Source: Pyrus communis
Lineage: Eukaryota > Streptophyta > Magnoliopsida > Rosales > Rosaceae
Reading direction: 5' to 3'
Length of the DNA: 64,000 nucleotides
Assembly (NCBI RefSeq): GCF_963583255.1
Contig: NC_084805.1
Span: 2,310,560-2,374,559 of the forward strand
Each line of letters starts with the position of its first letter. The stretch's first letter is position 1. Shown here piece by piece: positions 56,130 through 64,000 of the stretch. The notes beneath the pieces were generated by a model. The model did no database searches. It saw nothing but the letters and a program-made list of their open reading frames with translations, and was not told the origin of the DNA. Position numbers and translations under genes: made by a program.

Positions 56130-57518
56130 GAAAATTCAAATTTTTCTTACCTTGCGTAGGCGCGTGTGGACGCGTGAGGGTGTTCGGCACGTGGGACGCG
56201 TGGCTTCCTATGTAGCCACTTGTGGCGGCGTGTGGAGGAACCCAAGGTCCTTCCTTAGGTTTCTCGACGTGGCGAACCCGAATTCGCCCTCCGTTTTCCG
56301 AAATTTGACCATTCTAAAATAGTTCATTTATTAGTCGTACCTTGTACGAAAACGCGTTTATAATTAATACGTTACATATTTATGTAAATGGTTTTGTTTC
56401 TAGGCAAAACGCATCGCAAGGACTCTCGATGTTACAAGGTGGGTTCGACTCGAAGACATGAATTGTGAGTGGGTCTTTGCTTTTAAATATTATATATTTA
56501 TTTAGTTTCCACTTATACATTTGAAAAAGAATTTCCTACGTATGCCTAGATTAGAATAATGCTTATAAGAATTAGCAAAATAACGGAAAATTTCGAAATT
56601 ATCATAAATCCTATGGGATGCACATGTATGCGTACCTTTATGGGATTTTAATTACGACCATGATTAATATCTTAAGTATTACTATTATGTCGATGCGAAT
56701 TATCGAATCATTGTGGCATGACTATACTTATATTATTTGCTCATTGGTTGCTACATCGGTGTTAGTACTCATTCGGCCAAGGCCAGTCTTTCACGTGTAT
56801 GTGCACAACGCACCATACACTCACTTTGGATCCATTGTACGTACTAGTCCTATCTTAGATTACTAAAGGCGATTAGGACTCATATGTGCTACACATAACG
56901 TCAGTCTTCACGTGATTGTAGTATTAGAACGTATATCATCGTTACACCCAGTCATGTTCATGTCAGAATAACTCTGCATGAACTCGTGTGTCAGCATGTG
57001 TCGATGAGCACTCGATATGATATGTTTGCTTATGCGAGACTATATGTTTATGAACGACATGTGCTTACTTACGAAATATTGTGACGTATTGAGTTCTTGA
57101 GATTTTGCAGGCTACAGTAAGTATTTTCTTACCATACGTAGTATGTATATTTTGGAAACTATACTTGTTTTACGGCGAGAGGCTATTATGTTTTTCGGAA
57201 ATATTTTTATAAAACTTTATTTTCAGGCCCACTCACCTTGTTTTTTGTCCCTCCAGGATTCTTGGTAAATTTTGGTATTAGAGATTACCTTCGATGGTAT
57301 AACTCTTATCCTACTTTACTGTACTTTACTTATGCTCTAACATTACGTGTGAAATGGGTTCATTCACACTCACATGCGCACTCTTGTAATTAGGCAATCT
57401 TAGGTTTAAATTTATTCACATTTTCCACATCACTACACTTATGGCTTCGTCACCCTTCAGGTGTCGGCTAGCATAGCTTGATTCGGAGTCCAGGTGGACA
57501 TTCCAGCTCGGGGTGTGT
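56130..57518 (+). mobile_element. Fragment of a long Ty3/gypsy LTR (related to 9302-11473)
   Basis: The right end, ccagctcggggtgtgtca at 57501-57518, matches in form the minus-strand end of the solo LTR at 9302 (ggtcggggtgtgtcaca). The body shares the same layout, with ctcactttg, cacgtg and gtgagtgggt blocks. The left end (TGTGACAGCCC) is not present, so the copy is truncated. Orientation is opposite to that of 9302-11473. It has no coding capacity. Confidence 0.55.
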
Positions 57519-57673
57519 CATCATGAGCTGGAGCAATGAAGAAGTTTCTTCTTCAACCGATTGATCGAGTTTGCCTACACTTTTTTCTGTTGAATAAAAA
57601 AATGTGTTAGTTAAGATATTTATAAATATAAAAATTTTGATTAAATACTATTGAAATATATATTATACTTATG

Positions 57674-58724
57674 AGGTATTTCTTGTCCTGAAAATGGCCG
57701 CAGAGCCACTCTCTTTCATCCTGGTGGTCCACCAACTCCATAGGGCACACAACTGCTAGAACGACCTCCAGACCGTCATATTTCTCATAATGCTTATGGA
57801 GATCGTTCTTCCACTGAGTGAACCTGTTGGTGCAATGCTCGTTGATGTACTGGTCTTGATTGTCATCGAGGTTTGTGAGCTCATAGTGATGCTGCAAAAC
57901 TCCAAAAATAAATAGTAGTTAAAATTTATAATATTTGTATACTTTAATAAAAATTTAGTATTTGAGGTTGACAATACTTACCAATAATTCATGAAGAACG
58001 TCACGCTTGACTTCATGTGGGACAGCTTTCCAAGACCCGCAAAAGAGCAGGCAATGATTTTTGATAGCCGAGACAATGTCATTGGCCAACGCACTATACT
58101 ACTCCTTTGTTGCAGCCGCATGATGTCAAGGATCCCACGTAATGGTGACCTTCTAGTTTGTGGTGCGAGTGGTCTGTGATGTGTTCTGAAGTTTGCATGG
58201 GCCCCTAGTTTTTTTTTTTTTTTTTTAACTACACAATAAACAAAGTAAACATCAAATAAATTCTATTTTTTACCGAAAATTTTGCAGAACCTCCCCTAAA
58301 ACTATAACATTTCCTAGAACCTGCAAACAATATAACAACAAAAACAACACATCCACCCAACAATTCAAACACTTTATACCAATTGCGGACTTTAATCTAA
58401 ATTCCAAATTGTTAAATTGAAAATACTATGAGAAAGATGCATTACTTGTCTGGACCCCTCTCCATGGATAGAGGAAGCCTCACCAGACTGCTCAGCCTCC
58501 CCAGAACTCCGGAGCCAGCGATGAGTTTGCTGGCGCTTGGTGGAGGATGCGTCACTGAAGAAGTCAATGAAGTAGGAGTCAGAAGGCATTGGACCGAAAG
58601 GCAGGACTGGAGACACACCCCTCTTGCCCAAATCAGGTGAGGAGGTGGTAGCAGCATTACCTGCTAGAAAAGGTGTCTGACTGACCCTACTAGCTACCCA
58701 GACGTTTGAAATTAAGTTCGACAT
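57674..58724 (-). pseudogene. Plant transposase of Ptta/En/Spm (CACTA) type, remnant
   Basis: Three exon-like blocks on the minus strand. Block 1 (58724-58446) starts MSNLISNVWVASRVSQTPFL and is Ser/Pro-rich, ending at a GT donor (acaa|gtaatg). Block 2 (about 58185-57982) reads NHCLLFCGSWKAVPHEVKRD, then VLHELL, before a gtaag donor. Block 3 (57891-about 57674, after a gcag acceptor) reads YINEHCTNRFTQWKNDLHKH, then YEKYDGLEVVLA and WLCGHFQDKKYL. This fits the Ptta transposase family, which accompanies TNP2 in CACTA elements. A poly(T) run (58209-58226) lies in intron 1. A stop or two in block 2 and the missing C-terminus make it a remnant. Confidence 0.65.
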
Positions 58725-60290
58725 CTACAAAAATAATAAATAATAAAGTTACATTCCACTACTTTTAGTCAATTTATTAGAGTATATTACATAGAGCATA
58801 ATATACATAATCCACCAACACCAATATGTTTTTGTTTATGTTTTGCATATAAAAGCTATCAAATATTTATAAAAAAAAACATAACCAACGAATCCTACGC
58901 AGAGAGAGAGATAAACTAAGTTTATTATGTTTTTTTTTGGGAAAAACATCCAAAACCAAACTAAAACACCAAATCTAGTGAAATTATTTGAATATACAGC
59001 TAGGGCAAAGTATTTGAGACAATAGCATATATGGTTGGTGTAGGGAAACAAATAGCAAAATAGCAAAAATAAGGGTATTAGCTATAGGCAGCATGGTTTC
59101 ACCGCATAATCTAGAGTGTTGGTGGCATGATTTATAGCCATATATTGGTGGGGAATGGGAATGAGAAATAGCATATAAATTAATTCAAAGCAATAGTATC
59201 TACCCACCTACACACACACACACACACCAACATATATAGTATAGATTCCCAAACGAAAAATAGCATTCAAGCTTCTCTGATTGTTTCACTAGTCACCACT
59301 ATCATCTGGCTACTCAGTTTCCTTTGGCTCTTTCTTTTCCCCTTTATTTTTCTAATTAAAAACAAAACAATTATCAAGCAGACCCTATTTCTTATTCTTT
59401 ACTACCTATTCCACGAATCTTTGCTGAATTTGATGTATGATAGTGAAAAATACCCAATTTTGTTAATGTAAAAAATACCCAATTTTCTTAATGAGTTTGA
59501 CCTATGATAGTAGTATGCAAAGTAAAATTTTCAAATTTCTTAATGCATAATACCCAGTTTTGTTAATGGAATTTGTTGGGACTTCCTCTCCTTCCTAGTA
59601 GCTAATCCCAATTTGAAACCCCTATTTGATTCCCAATTTGATACCCAGTTTTGTTTATAACCATAACCCAATATTCTCAATTCGAAAACCATAACCCAAT
59701 ATTCTTAATTACCCTAACCCAAGAATCCCAATTTGAAAACCCTAACCCAAGATTCCCAATTCGAACCGTAAATCCCTAAGTTCTAATTAAAACAATTCAA
59801 CTAGAAAAAATGAAAAATTGCACTAATAAATAATTGAATTAAGGGAGAGTGAATTAAGGGATATTGGGTGCTTACCTAGTAATGGTGCGGCGGCGGTGAG
59901 CTGGTGTGGCGCTGGAGTGCGGTGGCAGATGTCAGGTACGGAGGAGAGAGTGACAGAGAGGCAAAGAAACACAAAGAGAGCAAGAGAGGGAGAGAGGGAG
60001 AGACTGAGATAGTTAGTGATGAAAGCGAGAGATAGATTGACTGAGAATCGAAGAGAGAGAGGAGAGTGAGCTTCGAAGAGAATCCAGAGAGTGAGAGAAG
60101 AGTGAGTGACACAGAGAATGAGAGAGAGATAGAGTGTTTTTAAAATAAATTTAAAAAAAGCGCCCAATTTCCACCAAAAAATCAATTTTTTATATGTTTG
60201 CGCAACGACAGTGTTCTATTTTTTGTCGTGCGTCCAGTTTTTAAATAAAAAATGAATTTTTAAATATTTGCGCGACAAACAATTGTTTTG
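58725..60290 (-). mobile_element. 5' part of the CACTA element with subterminal repeats
   Basis: Upstream of the Ptta remnant on the minus strand. It contains internal short repeats (aatacccaattttgttaatg-like words at 59450-59570; cataacccaatattct-like words at 59660-59750), a GA-rich leader (59930-60130) and, near the end, gcgcaacgacag and gcgcgacaaac motifs (60201-60275) typical of subterminal repeats. No CACTA/TAGTG terminus is visible before IMPDH sequence begins. Confidence 0.45.
59211..59226. repeat. (CA)n microsatellite
   Basis: Eight CA dinucleotides in the CACTA 5' region. Confidence 0.9.
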
Positions 60291-60310
60291 GTTTTGGTTA
60301 TATGTTTCAG

Positions 60311-60490
60311 GCAACTGCTGTTTACAAGGTTGCATCTATTGCTTCACAAAGTGGTGTGCCTGTGATTGCTGATGGTGGAATTTCCAATTCTGGACACATT
60401 GTCAAGGCTTTGGTCCTTGGGGCTTCTATTGTCACGATGGGAAGCTTCTTAGCTGGAAGCACTGAGGCTCACGGGGTTTTTGTGTATCAG
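60311..60490 (+). pseudogene. Single exon of inosine-5'-monophosphate dehydrogenase
   Basis: A 180-bp, 60-codon exon with a clean acceptor (gtttcag) and donor (gtatgt), open throughout. It reads ATAVYKVASIASQSGVPVIA, then DGGISNSGHIVKALVLGAS, then GSFLAGSTEA. IMPDH makes XMP in the guanine-nucleotide pathway in the cytosol. The DGG and GSFLAGSTEA segments contact IMP phosphate in the family. Changes from the usual plant sequence include PG to HG after STEA and a VFVYQ end where AYEYQ/AYVYQ is normal. The catalytic Cys loop and all other exons are absent: the left neighbour is CACTA sequence and the right neighbour is 550 bp of intron-like sequence, then a copia LTR. An isolated gene fragment, possibly captured by the CACTA element. 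Confidence 0.85.
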
Positions 60491-61038
60491 GTATGTCTGG
60501 GACTTACTCATGTTTTTATTGCTGGAACAGGTATACCTTCTCGTACCATCAGATATAAAATATACTTTAACACTTCTCTCAGTGTTTACTACAATATCTC
60601 TTTTCTAGTTCTTTGACAACTTATTGAGTGGGTTAAGGAGTTTATTAGGCAGATGTATGAATACTGAATTACATCTGTGATTGGTAAAGAAACTTACCTA
60701 TAAGAGATGTGTTTCTAAGTTTGTTAGACATCCTGAGTCATTTATCAAACTTTTTGGACTGCATCAATATTGTTCGACGGATCGGTCATTGATGTCTTAT
60801 AGTTTTCCATCAATCTTTAATGCTTTTACATCATTAGGAATGTTTGCATGGACTCTCTCCCTGATGACCTGAACTTAATAAGTTTGAAGCCTACATACAG
60901 TCAGAGTTTTTGGACTTCTTCGGGTTAACTCAAGTGGTTCTCATGAGTGCAACTATGCTCATGGATTAGAACCATAAAAATAGTTTGCGTATCACTGCAT
61001 TTCATAACTTGAAAGCAAGTGGCAAAATGGGTTAGGAT
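60491..61038. other. Intron-like sequence 3' of the IMPDH exon
   Basis: Begins with the gtatgt donor. No further IMPDH exon can be recognised. The 63-codon frame at 60681-60872 has no family. It ends where the copia LTR starts. Confidence 0.5.
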
Positions 61039-61297
61039 TGTTAAGAGTAACAGCAATACATCACAACCATCACCAGATTAGTTTCATTTACTTGGTTGTT
61101 AAGCTTGGAATGTTTGTGATTAGTTAGATACATTATGCTGAGCTGGCACATAGGTTGGGATAGGATATTTATGTATAAATACCATTGTATTGTTCTGTTG
61201 AATTAATGAGAATCATTGATATATTTTTCACTCTCTCTTTACAATTCTCTTTCTCTCTCTTTACTAAATTTTCCTCTCTGAGCTCTTAAGTTCAACA
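61039..61297 (+). repeat. 5' LTR of copia 5
   Basis: 259 bp, starts tgttaagag and ends ctcttaagttcaaca, with TGTT...AACA ends. Includes a TATA box at 61174-61180 and a CT-rich leader at 61230-61280. Confidence 0.8.
61174..61180 (+). promoter_or_regulatory. TATA box in the copia 5 LTR
   Basis: tataaat in the context atgtataaatacc, about 120 bp before the LTR end, followed by a CT-rich leader. Confidence 0.55.
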
Positions 61298-61310
61298 TGG
61301 TATCATCACC
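61298..61310 (+). other. Primer-binding site of copia 5
   Basis: tggtatcatcacc directly follows the LTR. The first eight bases match the initiator-Met tRNA complement used by most plant copia elements. Confidence 0.7.
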
Positions 61311-61445
61311 ATCTTCTAACCGACTCCGATCCGGCGCTTCCCTCTTCTAGCAATTTTCTTGCAGTTCTTGCATTTTCTAATCTTCCAAACAGATCGCTCC
61401 CTCCCTAATCTCTTCTTTTTCTCTATCAATTCAGCAAATCTTGAT

Positions 61446-64000
61446 ATGTCGGGGGCAGCAGATTCCTCGACTTCTATCCCTCCACCTCCTCCAAACCCTA
61501 ATTCCCTAGCGACTCCTCCTCAGAGTGACATCTCCAATTCTCCGATCATGTCGATTGGTATGATTTCTATTGCCAATGTCGCTGGGATGGTTCCGACGAA
61601 ACTCAATCGTCAGAACTTCATCACTTGGCGTAGTCTCTTCATTCCCGTGCTGAAGCGCTTCAAGCTTCTTGGCCTCGTCAATGGTGAGGATCTGTGTCCT
61701 CCTCAATTTATTCGTGATTCCTTTGGCACTTGTGTTCTCAATGCTTCTTTTGAGACCTGGTGTGAGCGAGATCAGATCTTGATGATCTGGATCAACTCTA
61801 CGCTCTCTGAAGATCTTCTTCCTTTAACGATTGCCATGGCTGACTCTCGCTCTTTGTGGCAATCTCTTGAGCGGCGTTTCTCAGGCGCTTCCCGTACTCA
61901 TGTTCATAGTCTTCGATCGAAGATTCAAACAATTCAGAAAGGTGACTCTTCAATGACCGATTTTCTTAATTTGATTAAAGATATCTCTGATAAGCTTGCT
62001 GCTGCTGGTGAACCATTGTCTGAGTCTGATCTTGTTGCATACATTTTATCTGGACTTCCTGATGAGTATGAGTCCTTTGTTGACTCTATTGAGACTCGAA
62101 ATGAATCTGTGACTGATGATGAGCTCCATGGCCTTTTACTGAGCAAAGAAATCTCACTCCAAAAACGCAAAACCAGAGCTGCTTCTTCCTCCACTGCACC
62201 ATTTCATGCCTATGCTGCTCAACCTTCTACTTCTTTTGGTAATTTCAACAGAGGCAAATCTCATGGTCGTTTTCACAACCGAAATCGGTATACTCAGAAT
62301 CGAAATTTTGGGGGCCACAATCCTAACAACTGGAACACCAATCCCTCTAGTGGCAACAATCCTAACAACTGGAACACCAATCCCTCAGGTGGCATTCTTG
62401 GTTCTAGTCCTGCTCGCCAGCATTCTGGTCCCTCATCTTCCTCTGGTCGCTCAGTTCCATGTCAGCTTTGTCTCCAGTTTGGTCACTGGGCTTCTACATG
62501 TCCTCGTCTCTCTCAGTTTGCTCCACCTCAAGCTCCTATTGCAATGTCTGCCATGACTTCTTCTGCATCCCCTAGCTATTGGCTCACTGATAGCGGAGCA
62601 TCACATCATGTCACACCTGATCCTTCTGCCCTCAACTCTGCCATTCCCTACTCTGGCAATGATCAGCTCTTTGTTGGTGACGGTAAAGGTCTGTGCATTT
62701 CTCATACTGGTTCTGCTCTCATTCGAACCAAACATGCTACTTTTCGTTTGAATGATGTTCTTTTAGTTCCTCAGGCTTCCCATAACTTGTTATCTGTTTA
62801 CAAGTTTGTCCATGATAACTGGTGCTCTCTGACCTTTGATCCGTTTGGGTTCTATGTCAAGGATCTAAGCACCGGGAAGATGTTTTTCCAGGGCCCCAGT
62901 GAAGGAGGCTTGTACCCCTTCTACTGGAATGCTTCAAATGGTGTCTCTGGAATTGCAATCTCCCCAACTGCACTGATGATTGCTAAGGCTGACATTCACA
63001 TTTGGCATTGTAGGCTTGGACACCCTTCTGGTGGGATTTTACATTCTGTTGTGAATAAGAATCATCTCCCTGTAATTGGTTCTGTTAATAGTCTTTCAGT
63101 ATGTACTGCCTGTCAACTAGGGAAGGCTTCTCGACTATCATTCTCCACTTTACCCTGTACTTCCTCTCGGCCACTTCAATTGCTTCACACAGATGTATGG
63201 GGTCCCTCTCCCACACCTTCATGTACTGGTTACAGATTCTATATAATAAAAGTGGATGATTTTACCAAATATGGTTGGCTCTATCCTTTACATTTCAAGT
63301 CTGATGTCTTCTCTACTCTCAAGACTTTTATTTTAAAAATTCAGACTCTGCTTGATCTCAAAGTTCAAAGTCTACGGTCTGATTCAAGGGGTGAATTCCT
63401 GAATAAGTCCCTCCAAAGTTTTTTTAATGATCAAGGCATTACTCATCAGTTGAGTTGTCCCCACACTCTTGAGCAAAATGGGTGTGCAGAGAGAAAACAT
63501 CGTCATGTTGTTGAAATGGGCAGAACCTTGTTATCTCAGAGTGATCTACCTGCACAGTTTTGGGTTGAAGCTTTTCAGACTGCTATCTATCTCATTAATC
63601 GGTTACCTTTACAGTCATCTACAGTCAGTCCTTGGGAACTCTTATTCCATGCTTCTCCTAAATATCATACACTGAAGACGTTTGGTTGTGCTTGTTATCC
63701 ATGGTTGCAACCATATTCAAGAGACAAGTTGGATTTCAAAAGCAAGCAGTGCGTGTTTCTGGGCTATAGTCTGAATCACAGTGGCTATAGGTGTTGGGAT
63801 CCTATCTCTAATAGACTCTACATCTCCAGACATGTGGTGTTTGATGAATCTTGCTTTCCTTACAAATTTTTGTCTTCTCAAGCCTCATCTCCAAGCCCGT
63901 GTGTGCCTCCTTATTCTCCCACTCCTATATCTCTCAATCTGCCTTTGCCAATGTCCCATCTTGTGAAACATCCCTCACCTGCAGATGCCTCACACTGCAG
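61446..64000 (+). CDS. Copia gag-pol polyprotein (5' 851 codons, continues past the window)
   Basis: Uninterrupted frame from MSGAADSSTSIPPPPPNPN to the window end. Gag: LNRQNFITWRSLFIPVLKRF, LSEDLLPLTIAMADSRSLWQ, then DLVAYILSGLPDEYESFVDS, followed by a Gly/Asn/Ser-rich linker holding a duplicated NNPNNWNTNPS unit. Zinc knuckle CQLCLQFGHWASTC at residues 339-352. Protease LTDSGASHHVT with the catalytic Asp at 382. GAG-pre-integrase from residue 518 (HIWHCRLGHPSGG ... CTACQLGKASRL). Integrase core with D583 (HTDVWGPS), D646 (SDSRGEFL) and E682 (CAERKHR); D646 to E682 has 35 residues between, the D,D(35)E spacing. The frame then continues to RLYISRHVVFDESCFPY. Reverse transcriptase and RNase H would follow outside. 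The start is the first ATG after the leader and gives full-length gag. The lack of any stop in 2.5 kb contrasts with all other elements here. Confidence 0.9.
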   Translation, partial: MSGAADSSTSIPPPPPNPNSLATPPQSDISNSPIMSIGMISIANVAGMVPTKLNRQNFITWRSLFIPVLKRFKLLGLVNGEDLCPPQFIRDSFGTCVLNASFETWCERDQILMIWINSTLSEDLLPLTIAMADSRSLWQSLERRFSGASRTHVHSLRSKIQTIQKGDSSMTDFLNLIKDISDKLAAAGEPLSESDLVAYILSGLPDEYESFVDSIETRNESVTDDELHGLLLSKEISLQKRKTRAASSSTAPFHAYAAQPSTSFGNFNRGKSHGRFHNRNRYTQNRNFGGHNPNNWNTNPSSGNNPNNWNTNPSGGILGSSPARQHSGPSSSSGRSVPCQLCLQFGHWASTCPRLSQFAPPQAPIAMSAMTSSASPSYWLTDSGASHHVTPDPSALNSAIPYSGNDQLFVGDGKGLCISHTGSALIRTKHATFRLNDVLLVPQASHNLLSVYKFVHDNWCSLTFDPFGFYVKDLSTGKMFFQGPSEGGLYPFYWNASNGVSGIAISPTALMIAKADIHIWHCRLGHPSGGILHSVVNKNHLPVIGSVNSLSVCTACQLGKASRLSFSTLPCTSSRPLQLLHTDVWGPSPTPSCTGYRFYIIKVDDFTKYGWLYPLHFKSDVFSTLKTFILKIQTLLDLKVQSLRSDSRGEFLNKSLQSFFNDQGITHQLSCPHTLEQNGCAERKHRHVVEMGRTLLSQSDLPAQFWVEAFQTAIYLINRLPLQSSTVSPWELLFHASPKYHTLKTFGCACYPWLQPYSRDKLDFKSKQCVFLGYSLNHSGYRCWDPISNRLYISRHVVFDESCFPYKFLSSQASSPSPCVPPYSPTPISLNLPLPMSHLVKHPSPADASHC

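Larger units (their letters stand above)
61039..64000 (+). mobile_element. Ty1/copia retrotransposon 5, apparently intact, cut by the window end
   Basis: 5' LTR 61039-61297, primer-binding site at 61298, gag-pol open from 61446 to the last base. The 3' LTR lies outside. It is the only coding-competent element in the window and probably the youngest. Confidence 0.85.

Noticed and set aside
1..64000. A novel multi-gene system (operon-like, defence or biosynthetic cluster)
   Set aside because: No set of adjacent intact genes exists here; the window is explained by transposable elements and host-gene remnants.

Overview
This is a plant nuclear window, from a dicot and most likely a woody Rosaceae species such as apple or pear. 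That guess rests on the AT-rich, intron-bearing sequence, the class III peroxidase and receptor-kinase families, the Cassandra element and the element types seen; I could not run a search to confirm it. Almost nothing here is an ordinary active gene. The window is a stack of transposable elements, mostly decayed, with a few host-gene remnants between them.

Layout. 318-5047: tandem duplication of about 2.2-2.5 kb, each copy ending in a terminal exon of a class III peroxidase. 5727-12939: hAT element bounded by a perfect 8-bp target-site duplication, with a solo Ty3-type LTR (9302-11473) inserted into its transposase gene. 12948-16529: low-copy-looking sequence with a possible F-box remnant and a CT/TA microsatellite. 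16539-17307: Mutator-type miniature element with a perfect 9-bp duplication. 17507-19715: PIF/Harbinger element carrying only the Myb/SANT-like ORF1. 22699-33711: nested stack of a copia fragment fused to a receptor-kinase fragment, a second copia with both LTRs that splits the kinase, a third copia 3' end, a truncated CACTA transposon and SINE-like units. 35224-42437: decayed copia followed by an LRR receptor-kinase pseudogene. 42839-43576: Cassandra TRIM with 5S-rRNA-like sequence in its LTRs. 44604 to about 56129: Ty3/gypsy element of Tat type with a dual RNase H, an internal inversion, a 133-bp tandem repeat and an antisense ORF. About 56130-57518: fragment of another long LTR. About 57674-60290: CACTA (Ptta) remnant on the minus strand. 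60311-60490: one exon of IMP dehydrogenase. 61039-64000: copia element with an uninterrupted gag-pol frame that runs off the window.

How the parts relate. The nesting gives a relative chronology: the hAT element predates its solo LTR, and the receptor-kinase fragment predates the copia inside it. The two receptor-kinase pieces (23798-29962 and 39496-42437) are paralogues that include matching 3' flanks, so the locus was duplicated before being broken up. I see no operon-like or defence-type system. The most unusual items are the in-frame integrase/receptor-kinase chimera, the in-place inversion in the Tat element, its antisense ORF and minisatellite, and the isolated IMPDH exon next to CACTA sequence.
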